Shown here piece by piece: positions 34,418 through 43,868 of a stretch of DNA of 64,000 bases. Source of the DNA: Aplectana chamaeleonis (Eukaryota; Nematoda; Chromadorea; Rhabditida; Cosmocercidae). Under the pieces are notes generated by a model. It searched no databases. It saw only the letters and a program-made list of their open reading frames with translations, and had not been told where the DNA came from. The stretch covers positions 620,001 to 684,000 of the forward strand of contig JAPDOI010000136.1 of assembly GCA_029168955.1 (NCBI GenBank), written 5' to 3'. A program made the translations under genes and the position numbers. Within the stretch, counting starts at the first letter, position 1; every line of letters begins with the position of its first letter.

Positions 34418-35158
34418 GTGAACGGAGCCGATGCGCCAGAATCACCTTTATGTACGGAACTCCAGACACGAGTCCAGGATATCATGAGGTCAGCCCGGGT
34501 AGCAGACTGCGTCAAAAAAGTCATAGCTGCAATGACGCAAGAGATAAGTTTGGTTTGTAAGCAGAATGAGGAGCTTAGGAAAGAACTAGGCACGCTCCGT
34601 GATAAGATGCCTTCTGAGTCTGTCGTTATGAATAATACCATTACCAATCCGACTTTTCCTGTCGGTCAATCTAGTTCTGACGTTGAGAAAAACTTGTCGT
34701 TCCATGAGGTTGAGCGCCAACGCTGAGTAGTGATCAGCGGCATTCCAGAACTCAAATCTGCGAGTGCTAGACACCGTGTTGCTCATGATTTTGAAAAAGC
34801 CTGTGATATTTTAGGTTTTCTCAATGTTGAGTGTAATCCTGTTTCTACGTACAGATTAGGTATGCCTCAAGTAGGTAAAAATAGGCTCATGAAACTTGTG
34901 TTGCCTGCCCGTGTGTTTAGAAAATTTGCTGTTAATAGGGCTCCTCGACTCCGTTTCTTTTCCGTAAAAGGTATATTCCTCCGGGAATCCCTTCCTCCTA
35001 AGGAACTAAAACGGAGACGTGAGCAGCGTAATCTTCGTCATGTTGCTTCTGGTGATAGCTTGGTCAGAACTCCTAGGGTCACAGGCCCTGAGGTTACTGC
35101 AGATCGAACTAGCTCTGTGGACATTTGCACAACTCCCGGTAATATCCAGGAAAACTAG
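34418..35158 (+). pseudogene. LINE-1 ORF1, one in-frame TGA
   Basis: The frame codes for 247 residues including one TGA at 34724-34726 between EVERQR and VVISGIPEL, so the two parts are in the same phase. The first part has a short coiled-coil-like segment (KQNEELRKELGTLRDKM). The second begins with the VVISGIPE motif that opens the RRM-like RNA-binding domain of CR1/L2 ORF1 proteins, followed by a basic tail (PKELKRRREQRNLRH). No ATG is found at the head of this frame; it opens at a GTG. An ATG at 34371 is in another phase, so a frameshift near the start is likely. ORF1 proteins bind the element RNA for retrotransposition. Confidence 0.7.
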
Positions 35159-35187
35159 TAACCATTCCTCGGTTCTATTGTAGCGTT

Positions 35188-37977
35188 TTGAAATGTTTAT
35201 ACGCTAACATAAGATGGGTTTCAAAAAACTCAGATTATATAAGACTAGTTTTGTCACGCAAATATGATATTTACTCTTTTTCTGAAACTTGGCTAAAACC
35301 AAGTCATTCGATTTCTTCATTGTTAGGTGATATGACTGGCGAATACGAAGCTATACGCTGTGACAGGCCTAGAAAAAAAGGTGGTGGGGTTATGTTACTT
35401 GTGCGCAACCAACTATCCGCGTCAGTAGTACTATCGGAATCATTAGAGAATGCATACGAGATACTCTGCGCCGATGTATTCTACGATGGATCCAGCTTTC
35501 GAATCATTGTCGTTTATAGAGCACCGTCTTGCCCTGCGTTTGAAACTGAGCAACTAGTAAAAGTTTTGGGAGAATTGGTAGCCTGCGAAATCAACACACT
35601 AGTGGTCGGCGACTTTAATATGCCAGAATTCAGTCAGCCTTCGGAAAAATCGTCTACTTTTTCCTCATTAGAAGAACTAGTGTTTTTTTACGACTTTACC
35701 CAACATGTCAAAGAACCTACTAGAGGTACCAATATCCTTGACTTAGTCTTTTCTAGCAATAAAAATCTAGTTGGCAACCTATGCATACTCCCTCCGGTAG
35801 GCCAGAGTGACCACAGTAGTATCTCTTTTGAAATACAGTGCTCCGAAATTCCCGCAACCCCTGTTTATCGTAGAATGTATTCTACCTCTAACTTCTCAGA
35901 AATATCCGCCAATTTACGCCATGTGCCATGGGTTGGGTTGCTCGAAACCAAGGAGAATTTAGAGGAAAAATATGAAACGTTCCTATCGGTTTTGCATGCA
36001 GCCATTGAGCAGTACGTTCCATGGAAATTGGTCTCATCCTTCAAAAATGTCCAACTACCACAATATCTACAAAATATGTTAGAACACCGCGAATGTTTAT
36101 TTCACGAAGCACGCCGTTTGAATAATTGGACAATGTACAATGAATTTTCCAAAAAGTTCAACTCTCATCTCAAGAAATACAACATGAACATTGAGAAAAA
36201 AGTGATTGAATCGAAAAATGCCCGCAATTTCTATAAGTATCTGAATATGAGGCTACATGAAAGACACCATATAGGCTGCTTGCGAAATAATGAATTTGTA
36301 GCAACTACAGAGTATGATAAAGCCAATATGCTAGCTGACCACTTTGTCAAATCTTTTCAACAAGATAATGGCGCAATTCCGCATGCCTCTGTCCTTGTAA
36401 AAGAACATATGGAAAGTGTTCCATGGTTTCACGCCAGTCGGATTTATGGTCTTGTCATGCATTGGCCCAAATCGTCCTCTCTCACACCCGATTTCCTTCC
36501 TTTATTTTTTATTCAAGAAGTAGCTGCGGCCATTTGCGGACCTCTTTCGTACATTTTCAACCAATCGATGATGTTTGGTGAGGTTCCGTCGCGTTGGAAA
36601 CACTCTTTTGTAACACCAATTTTGAAAAAACAGCCAGCTTCCGATCCTGGAAATTATCGCCCTGTTAGCATAACTTCTTTGTTTTGCAGGATTTTTGAGA
36701 AAATCCTCAAGAAACACATAGTTGAACACCTCAAGATTAATAATATAATACCACGAAATCAGCATGGGTTCTTTCCAGGACGCTCGGTTGAGACGAATCT
36801 GATAGAATCTCTGAATGACTGGACTGAGGCGTTAGACGAAAAGCATAAATGTGATGTAATTTATTTCGATTTTGCCAAAGCATTTGATCGAGTTTCACAC
36901 AAGAAACTTTTATATAAATTGCGAGCGTTCGGATTCCATCCTATTCTTCTCAATTGGATTGCTCAATATCTCAATGACAGGACATTTCAGGTCAGAGTAG
37001 GGAGCACCTATTCCGAAGTGAACCCCATTTTGAGCGGAGTCCCGCAAGGCGGGGTGCTGTCCCCTGTACTTTTCAATATTTATACGGCTGATATTCCACA
37101 GATGTTTTGCAGTGTAGGGGTACAATGTCAGATTTATGCAGACGATTTGAAATTTTACAAAACGATAATGAGGTCAGAGGATGAATTAAGTCTCCAAAAA
37201 TTTATAGACATGGTTGAGGGTTGGTCCAAAACATGGCAATTGCCCTCGGCTCCACATAAAACCGTTTTCATGAGACTGAGTTCTGGTGTATCCAACGAAA
37301 CGCTGACACCAACATACATGGTGGCTCAGGCTCCCATTTCTTCTGCTAACTCAGTAAGGGATCTCGGCTTCCATTACACCATTAGGCTAGATTTTTCCAA
37401 TCATATAAAGATTCGTTCCAATATGGCTATCACTAAAACTTATCACCTCTTTAAATGTTTATCAGTTAAAAATAAGGCTCTACTACTACGAGCATTCAAA
37501 ACATACGTCCGCCCAATTGTGGAATCAAGCACCACGAATTTTTGTCCCACCATGAAAAAAGACATATACATAATGGAGAAAGTTCAGAATATTTTCACGC
37601 GAAAACTACTTGCAAGGATCGGAGGCTTCTTGTATTCAAAAATCCCAAGAGCCTTTATTAGAAACCGGTACCTTGGGCTTTCGTCCCTTGAATCACGGCG
37701 GAAGGTATTCGACGTATGCATGGTTCACAAATTACTTCACAACTCGATAGTGATCGGAATCAACAGCGTTTTCAAGACAGTTCTATCACGAACAAGAGGA
37801 AATCGTTTGAAAATATCACTTGGGCAGCCAAAAACTAGTTTGCGTGCAAGATTTTTCACTTTTCGAGCAGGAAGTGCTTACCTTAAGCTCACAAAGAACC
37901 CATCAGTATCGATGACACAAGGCCAATTTAAACGGCATGTTAAGAAATTACTACTCACTAGTGAAACGTCAAAGTAA
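35188..37977 (+). CDS. LINE-1 ORF2: endonuclease-reverse transcriptase, intact
   Basis: 929 codons without a stop. The APE-type endonuclease domain is complete: YANIR near the start, FSETWLKPS (about 30), VVYRAPS, GDFNMPE (about 141) and QSDHSS (about 206). The reverse transcriptase follows: NYRPVSITS, NQHGFFPGRSV, FDFAKAFDRVSH (about 560), LSGVPQGGVLSPVLFNIY and the catalytic YADD (about 650). The C-terminal region contains VRPIVESS, KVQNIFTRKLL and RNRYLGLSSLESRRKVFDV. It would nick target DNA and reverse-transcribe the element RNA. All catalytic residues I can place are present, so it may have been mobile recently. It starts 30 bp after ORF1. Length matches the family. Confidence 0.9.
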   Translation: MKCLYANIRWVSKNSDYIRLVLSRKYDIYSFSETWLKPSHSISSLLGDMTGEYEAIRCDRPRKKGGGVMLLVRNQLSASVVLSESLENAYEILCADVFYDGSSFRIIVVYRAPSCPAFETEQLVKVLGELVACEINTLVVGDFNMPEFSQPSEKSSTFSSLEELVFFYDFTQHVKEPTRGTNILDLVFSSNKNLVGNLCILPPVGQSDHSSISFEIQCSEIPATPVYRRMYSTSNFSEISANLRHVPWVGLLETKENLEEKYETFLSVLHAAIEQYVPWKLVSSFKNVQLPQYLQNMLEHRECLFHEARRLNNWTMYNEFSKKFNSHLKKYNMNIEKKVIESKNARNFYKYLNMRLHERHHIGCLRNNEFVATTEYDKANMLADHFVKSFQQDNGAIPHASVLVKEHMESVPWFHASRIYGLVMHWPKSSSLTPDFLPLFFIQEVAAAICGPLSYIFNQSMMFGEVPSRWKHSFVTPILKKQPASDPGNYRPVSITSLFCRIFEKILKKHIVEHLKINNIIPRNQHGFFPGRSVETNLIESLNDWTEALDEKHKCDVIYFDFAKAFDRVSHKKLLYKLRAFGFHPILLNWIAQYLNDRTFQVRVGSTYSEVNPILSGVPQGGVLSPVLFNIYTADIPQMFCSVGVQCQIYADDLKFYKTIMRSEDELSLQKFIDMVEGWSKTWQLPSAPHKTVFMRLSSGVSNETLTPTYMVAQAPISSANSVRDLGFHYTIRLDFSNHIKIRSNMAITKTYHLFKCLSVKNKALLLRAFKTYVRPIVESSTTNFCPTMKKDIYIMEKVQNIFTRKLLARIGGFLYSKIPRAFIRNRYLGLSSLESRRKVFDVCMVHKLLHNSIVIGINSVFKTVLSRTRGNRLKISLGQPKTSLRARFFTFRAGSAYLKLTKNPSVSMTQGQFKRHVKKLLLTSETSK

Positions 37978-38359
37978 TTTGGAACTGATCCTATGTCCTA
38001 TATCATCCCTTTTGTATCTTCTTTTATCTCAATTGTAGAGAGTTCATAGACTACTTATGTTTAAGTTGTCTCAGTTATAATATCGTCCCATTTTGGATAT
38101 TGTTATCTAACGATTGCCTTAAGCGAACGTAATAAACATAAACATAAACATAAACATTTTTTACCGTGAACACTGCTTTTAAGTATTATCGTGCTTGGAC
38201 CTCGTGGTCCCAGCATGATTCTGCTTGCTCTACGTGTTGCAACAGAGATTGTCTCCAACTACGCATCGAAAATTGAAATCTGGAAGAATAATCAAATATC
38301 AGGAATGTGAAAGAAGTGGTAAATTCGTCTATACCCTAGACAACAAACTTACATTGTTC

Positions 38360-38493
38360 CCTCAACCACATTTTCACGATTTGTTACGATTCGTTACGAT
38401 TTTGGGCCGAAATTTCCTAAATCGTAAATCTTAAAAAATTGCCAAAAACGCCCGTAATTCGTAAATCGTAATTCGTAATTACGCACAGCCCTG
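38360..38493. mobile_element. Orphan hAT end, CGTAATT-word family
   Basis: TTACGATTCGTTACGATT, a TTGCCAAAAACGCCC spacer, then CGTAATTCGTAAATCGTAAT and the terminus ACGCACAGCCCTG. Outside lies ATCCACAT; no matching left end with that octamer was found. Same word family as the ends of the 18.1-kb block. Confidence 0.7.
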
Positions 38494-38841
38494 ATCCACA
38501 TAGACGAAGCGTTCGTGGCTATTCACCAGATTATACATCAAAACCCCAATCATCCTAGAGATGCCCAGTCGATGGCTCAGTAGTAGCGTCTCTTTCTTTG
38601 TGTCTCCGGCGCAAGAGGTGGGGTGGATAGCGCAGCGAGCGCGAGGGGAACTGGGCACGGCATGCCTGGTTGTCAATGGTACCGCAACCGGTCGGTGGAG
38701 CCGAGCTCCATAGTTATCTCTACAGAGTGCTCTCGACTCTAAGATTTAAATGAAAGACGCAGAGTTCTGATGGAGCCAACAACGGGGCTCGGCTCCAACG
38801 ACCTGGCTGGCTTATGGAGTAAGCAAAGTTAGGAACCCAAT

Positions 38842-39252
38842 ATACCATTCGATGCAGAATTTTACGTAGATTTGAGAAACAACCTTTACCAAACTCCTAT
38901 CTTCAACGGTTAAAGAGTTATAGGCCGAAAACCGGTGTTTCGTAAAATGAATTAGGCTGAAGGATTGATAAAATATTTTTCCAAACTGAAAACACTATTC
39001 GACGCAAAATTCCATCGAGACTCCGAAAACAACTTCTATAAAAGTCCATCTCTCATCGTAGAAAAGTTATGAACGAGAAACCGATAACTTCAGACACAAG
39101 AAAAGCACTTTATAAACCGAAATCGGCTGGAAGAGTGAGAACGTATTTCTGAATCTGAAAACGCTTTTCGATGCAGAATTTTGTGTGGATTCCAAAAACA
39201 ACCTTCACCAAAGGTCTGTCTCTAAGCACAAAAAAGTTATGTGCGAAAAACC
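38842..39252. repeat. Degenerate 150-170 bp tandem repeat, three units
   Basis: Each unit has ATTCGA(T/C)GCA(G/A)AATT, an AAACAAC...TTC block and AAAAGTTATG(N)(N)CGA(A/G)AAACC. Starts are near 38847, 38997 and 39167. Origin unknown. Confidence 0.6.
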
Positions 39253-39424
39253 GGCACTGACGCCCACCCATTCTTGAAAATGACTTGCAAGAGTGTTGGG
39301 TCACTTTCATTCTTTTTCGGGGCGTTTCACCGGGTGTCATTGGTTTTCCCAATGATGAAGGTTCCCCCCTTCACCTGCCCAGAGGTGAAGGTTGGTGGAG
39401 TACATGGCTCCACCCAACGAAGCT

Positions 39425-39689
39425 ATGATAAGGAGACAGCCCGGCAGTGAACTGAAGAACGACGACTTGTTGGAATTCATCCATCCATTGAGCCGCTATC
39501 GAGTTCGAAAATTCGTTGAGGGGTGTGGCCCGTGGTGGTGAGCGAAGGAGGTCGGGCCTGTGGTGGTCGCCAATATGTCGCTTATTTGGAGGAATCGAGA
39601 TCTCGCTTTTGGCACGTATTGTACATGAGGGGTCTTCTACACAATTACATGAAAATCTCAAAATTCATATCTGAGGGTGTACTGTGCCT
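39425..39689. mobile_element. TTAA family K, right part
   Basis: GGAGACAGCCCGGCAGTGAA ... GAGGGTGTACTGTGCCT then TTAA (39690-39693). It matches the right half of 61057-61513. The left half was not recognised. Confidence 0.65.
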
Positions 39690-39693
39690 TTAA

Positions 39694-39811
39694 TAACTTT
39701 ATTTTTAGCGGGTTTTTTTGCCGCGGAATCTTTGCAGTTCTTCAGTTGTTTTCAAACAAAACAGATTTATACCGTTTTCCAGAGTACATTTCCCATCGTG
39801 AACACTGCCTT
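39694..39811. mobile_element. TTAA family R end fragment
   Basis: CAGTTCTTCAGTTGTTTTC ... CCCATCGTGAACACTGCCT then TTAA. It is similar to 50500-50651 and is joined to the K fragment through one TTAA. Confidence 0.55.
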
Positions 39812-39904
39812 TAAAACGTACACTTACGGTTGTAGTACGCCATTTCAGAGCTCAAACATTCATTGCAGTCAACGAGGGAGTGAAAAAATTGAACGAGCTT
39901 CATA

Positions 39905-40018
39905 GGTTAAAATTTCGGTAAATTCCAAGGTCAGGTGGTAAATCGGTAAACGAAAATTTCCCAATAAGCACCGCTAAATCCGGTAGTTCGGTAAACGGTA
40001 AATGTACACCCCTGCCGG
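39905..40018. mobile_element. hAT end fragment, CGGTAAA-word family
   Basis: CGGTAAA-type words in one orientation ending in GTACACCCCTG. No left partner was found. It lies 40 bp inside the right terminus of the 18.1-kb block. Confidence 0.55.
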
Positions 40019-40169
40019 GGACCACGAGGTTTGTAATTCGTAATTAAGCACAGCCCTGGTTCATACTGCGCCTGTGTTGTCTGCGATCAGTTCTAATTTG
40101 AATTCGTTCGTATATTGTGAACGGTCCTTGAGCGCGCCGTGTGTGAGTGGTGAAACAGGAAAAGTCTAG

Positions 40170-40402
40170 CAGGTCTGGGATTCATGAACGCATTGAGCCC
40201 CGGCTAGGTTTGGCTTGGTTTGATTTGGTCAGCTGCCCCAGCTGGGACCAAACTGAGCCAAACTACCACCTCGGAGGTGCGGTTACACGGGCCCCAGGCG
40301 TAGCCGTCCTAACCAGACCTAGCGAAGGAGGAATAGTTGGTTAGCGAATGTTTCCTAACCCTGCTGGGACCCCCGGTTTAGCGTTCATGAATCCCAGCCC
40401 AG
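40170..40402. mobile_element. Foldback GG
   Basis: TCTGGGATTCATGAACGC on the left and GCGTTCATGAATCCCAGC on the right, with G/C-rich inner arms (gagccccgg / ccccggttt). About 230 bp. Confidence 0.7.
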
Positions 40403-40439
40403 ATAGAGGCTAAGTAAAACGAAAACATGACAAAATAAT

Positions 40440-40990
40440 ATACGGTTTTCTGCGCGTACGATGCTTTTAAATCACATTCATTTCTCTGAACCACGCAACC
40501 ATTCCGAGAACGCTTTCTCCTACACCCACGAATATAATCGCATCCGCATTTAACAGTGCTCTGCTCTCCTCAATATGTATATGTATATTCAGCACTGGAA
40601 ATTTTGTAGACGCCGAGCTTTTCTAGGAGACTGTGTTGCACAGCTCGAACTAAAATCGGGAAGCTTTTAGGGGAAGCGGATCTACCTCGTGATCGGGGAG
40701 TAAGTTCAAAGAGCATGGAGCTTGTTGGTTTTTGAGTGACTTCCATGCTCTTTCTAGAGTCCCGCTCACTTTCCCGGGTGCCCCACAGGCTACTTCTGCA
40801 GCATCACCCATCTCCAGACATCAGCTACAATGTTTCTGAAATCTGGCTCCTTGTCCACTAACAGGGGGGACCACTCAAGCGTTTTGCGAGTTGAACAAAG
40901 TGAAGTACATAGCGAGTCGTCCTACAGTGTGATTATATACACGGAAATATGTTGCTATGATGGATCAAAGGGCGCGCTCGCATCAGGCCT
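40440..40990. other. Mostly unassigned; D/F-type end at its left
   Basis: TCTGCGCGTACGATGCTTTTAA at 40450-40471 is a D/F-type terminus without a visible partner. The remaining 500 bp show no gene. Confidence 0.45.
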
Positions 40991-40994
40991 TTAA

Positions 40995-41437
40995 AGGCAG
41001 GGTTCTAGATAAAATCGTTTGTTGTGATATACCCATGGAATGGTAGATCTGGCCATCACAAAAGTGATAATAAGTAAAAAATTGGAGAAAAAACGCTCAG
41101 GAGCAAGTTATGGCTTGGTGTCCTCCCGCCCCCAATTATCGAGATTTGGTAAAAGCCTGCTTTGTCAACTTTTATTTTGCTCCTAAAGTAATTTCTGAAC
41201 GCTTAAGGAGACTACTGATTACTTTAACAGCAAAATAAGTGTCGTGTAAGCAAGCATTAGTGAGAATCGCCTTAATTAGGGGGCCGGCCGACACCGGTAA
41301 TTAGCCGTTAATCTTTGTTTTTGAGCGTTTTTCCCGCGAATTTCTGTGTTTTTTCACTTATTTTTACTTTTGTGATGGCCAAATCTAAATTCTTATGAAG
41401 AGAGCTCAAAAGTTGTTTTTTATCGCGAACCCTGCCT
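40995..41437. mobile_element. TTAA family L, copy 1
   Basis: AGGCAGGGTTCTAGATAAAA ... TATCGCGAACCCTGCCT with TTAA on both sides. GGGGGCCGGCCGACA at 41279 is shared with 61518-61955. It abuts an E element through one TTAA. Confidence 0.85.
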
Positions 41438-41441
41438 TTAA

Positions 41442-41925
41442 AGGCAGTGTTCACGATGATTTTCGTTCTCGAGTTTTCCACTCAAAACAATACGTTGGCC
41501 ACTAAGTGTTACCAAAGTTACGAAGAAACGGCTTGAAACGCACTAAAACGTCTTATTTCAGTGACATTATTCTCTTGCCTGGACTAGTTGTCCGATTCGA
41601 TGAACATGTTCACGGTGGTTGTCACCGGTGAAAAATGGGGTTAATCGAAAATGGAAGGATATTTCAGGCAAAACAGTATTAGTTAGGGTCCGAAGAAAAG
41701 AACAAAGCAACAGTTAGTAGGAATTTGCAAAAGACGGGCCCACAAAAGATTTCATTGTCACAACGAGCAGTTCCAGTGAGGGTAAGAAGGTGGGGTGAGA
41801 GTAACGGATCCCGTGTACTTCTGGTGCGTTTTTCTCGATTTCTTCGTCATTTTAGTTCTAACCGGTGGTGATACAATCGATTTAACGATTAATCTCAAAA
41901 TCGAAGATTATCGTGAACACTGCCT
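41442..41925. mobile_element. TTAA family E
   Basis: AGGCAGTGTTCACGATGATT ... GATTATCGTGAACACTGCCT, TTAA at 41438-41441 and 41926-41929. No other full copy was seen; a weak resemblance starts at 52449. Confidence 0.8.
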
Positions 41926-41929
41926 TTAA

Positions 41930-42479
41930 ATGCCGACATATGCAGTTGGCGCGGTCGTAGTGGGCGCTGTTCTTGGAGAAATGAGGTAACGAGTTTGAAT
42001 CCTTAGTGCGTCCTGTTTCTTTGCAGTTTGGCGGAAGTTTCGAGTTCATCAATCCTCAGTTAGTTTTTTAATGTTAAATTACAAGTCCTGCAGTAGAATT
42101 CATAGCTATTATAATTGTTCCACGTGCAGCAATGGTAATTAGGACAAAAGTGGTGATAACAGAGAAGCTTCACACAGGAGTCAATTTCTATAGAACTATC
42201 CGAATCACATAGTCCTACCGATTGAGGGGAGATGTACTGGACGGTTGTTTCAAACTGATCAGGAAGGTTCCGAAAATAAATGGATGGTTAATGCGCGGGT
42301 TTTATGCAAAATCAATAATTTATATTGAATGGTAGGTCATGGGGCTTGGAACAACTGTGCAGACCAAACTTCTGTCCATCACACGTCGTTTTTCATTAAA
42401 ACCCTCTTTTCGGTAAAGTGCCACAGGTTGCAACGGGCGAATGACTTTTAGATGACATAACGACATACCAGGCTGCTCA
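41930..42479. other. No gene recognised
   Basis: About 550 bp. The right part (from 42320) may be the remains of the mariner element's C-terminal and 3' region on the minus strand. Confidence 0.35.
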
Positions 42480-43855
42480 ACAAGTTTTGTCGTTCGATAA
42501 GAAAAACACAATTGTATGGCTCAAAATACACCTTATTATTGAGTGTAATCTCCCTGAACAAACATTAATACTCTTGCTCCAACGATCCTCCAATATGTGG
42601 ATCCCATCCCTGGGTCCACGCGAAGCCACTCTGTGGTTGGTCATCAGACGAAATTGAACAATCATGGATGGCCTTCGCGGGGACGGGGACGAGCGGGGAG
42701 AGATGTGCATACGGCCCCTGAAGTGAGTTGTCCTGATGGAAAAAGGAGTTTTTTCTTCTGCAAACCGGGTCTTTTTCACGAATTTTTTTCCTTCAACTGG
42801 TCCAAAAGGCTGCAATGATATTCAGAATAGATTGTTTTACCAGTTTGCGAGTAATCCACAAACAAAATTCCTTTCGCATTCCAAAAAACTGATGCCATAA
42901 CCTTCTTGGCCGATTTCCGGACACAAACTCGTTTCGAAGCCGAACAACCAGATTCGCACCACTCTTTAGCCTTTTGTTTTCTCTGGCATTCGCTCGCGTG
43001 TAGCCCTACACAAACTCACTTGTTGCCCAGTGACACCTGGGAAAAGTGGATTTTGTGCCGATGAGCACACCCTTTGTGCACACAGCTTTCTAAAACCCAA
43101 AATTTTACTTAAAGGTAGTGTTCACGATAAATCTCGTTCTCGAGGTCTCGGTGTGACACACTAAGTTGGCAGATGCTGGAGAGGATAGGGTCGAAGAAAG
43201 CAACGAAAACTGGCCAGCAATCAATAGAAACGGCTTTGAACCCCCAATCGGACAAGCTTGTGGCGCCGCATACGTTTCGATGGCAAATCGCCAAGCAACT
43301 CTGCTGCGATTAGCATGATCGATTCGCCCAGATTTCGCGATTGCGCGCGCTTGCTGAAATCAGCAGCGCCCGTGATTCTCGTCCACGCCCTTGATTTAGA
43401 AACCGTTATTTTGACTTAATCTGGACGTTTTTCTTCGCTGCTTCTTCACTATTAGTTACCTCACGACAAAACAATCCCATTCTTGTGTCAAACTCGAGTG
43501 CGATATTCATCGTGAACACTGCCTTTAAAATATGGCTCACACTGCCTACTGACATGTGTGGAGCCTCTACTAAATCTCTCTCAGTCAATAGACGATCTTC
43601 CAAAACCATATCCTGTATTTAGGCTATGATTTCTGGTGTTGATGCGCTTTTTAGACGCCCTTCACGTGGATCGTCTTCAAGGCTTTTACGACCACGTTTA
43701 AATTCAGCAACCCATCTTTCTTCTGTTCTAATTGTAGGTGAACAATCATTATACACTTTTAACATTCTTTTAACATTTAACACAACATTCGATTCCTTCT
43801 GGTGTTACACCTTCCAAAAATAAGAAGATTATCTTTCTAACTTTACTTAACGGGT
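42480..43855 (-). pseudogene. mariner-family transposase pseudogene
   Basis: The minus-strand translation runs from 43855 downwards. The N-terminal region has RTEERWVAEFKRGRKSLEDD, PREGR, VLEDRLLTERDLVEA and SVGSVSHIL. After the A element at 43113-43524 the frame resumes (SKILGFRKLCAQRV), then shows KKVMASVFWNAKGILFVDYS, LLDQLKEK, RPGLQKKKLLF and ILEDRWSK. These match the HTH and DDD catalytic regions of mariner transposases (VMA.VFWDAKGIL, QDNA region lost). Several stops and frameshifts and one internal deletion make it non-functional. Confidence 0.85.
43113..43524. mobile_element. TTAA family A, copy 3, inside the mariner ORF
   Basis: AGGTAGTGTTCACGATAAAT ... ATCGTGAACACTGCCT between TTAA 43109-43112 and 43525-43528. 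Excising the element and one TTAA leaves the minus-strand frame SVSHIL-SKILGF without a shift. This establishes TTAA as the target site duplication. Confidence 0.93.
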
Positions 43856-43868
43856 TGGCTTTCGCCTG

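Larger units (their letters stand above)
34274..38156 (+). mobile_element. LINE-1 (my label): CR1/Jockey-type retrotransposon, nearly intact
   Basis: About 3.9 kb with two ORFs in the usual order and a 3' end made of ATAAAC repeats (38130-38155), the tandem-repeat type of tail typical of the CR1/L2 group. The 5' boundary is uncertain; I place it at the right terminus of element N. ORF2 is uninterrupted, ORF1 has one stop codon. The sequence to its right (38157-38178) matches the end of an H element. Confidence 0.8.
21934..40058. mobile_element. 18.1-kb block bracketed by hAT ends and an 8-bp duplication
   Basis: The left end is CAGGGCTGTGCGTTTG followed by CGTAAATCGTAAATCGTAAT; the right end is TAATTCGTAATTAAGCACAGCCCTG written in two parts (TAATTCGTAATTAA, GCACAGCCCTG). 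Immediately outside are identical octamers GTTCATAC (21926-21933 and 40059-40066). The words are in the same orientation at both ends, as in the 1151-bp hAT. The block holds the 21-bp satellite, several nested elements and the intact LINE. No hAT transposase was recognised. I infer one hAT insertion greatly enlarged by later insertions; chance pairing of two older ends remains possible. Confidence 0.6.

Noticed and set aside
41950..42030. Possible tRNA (GAGTTTGAATCC resembles a T-arm)
   Set aside because: No matching acceptor stem or anticodon arm could be folded around it.
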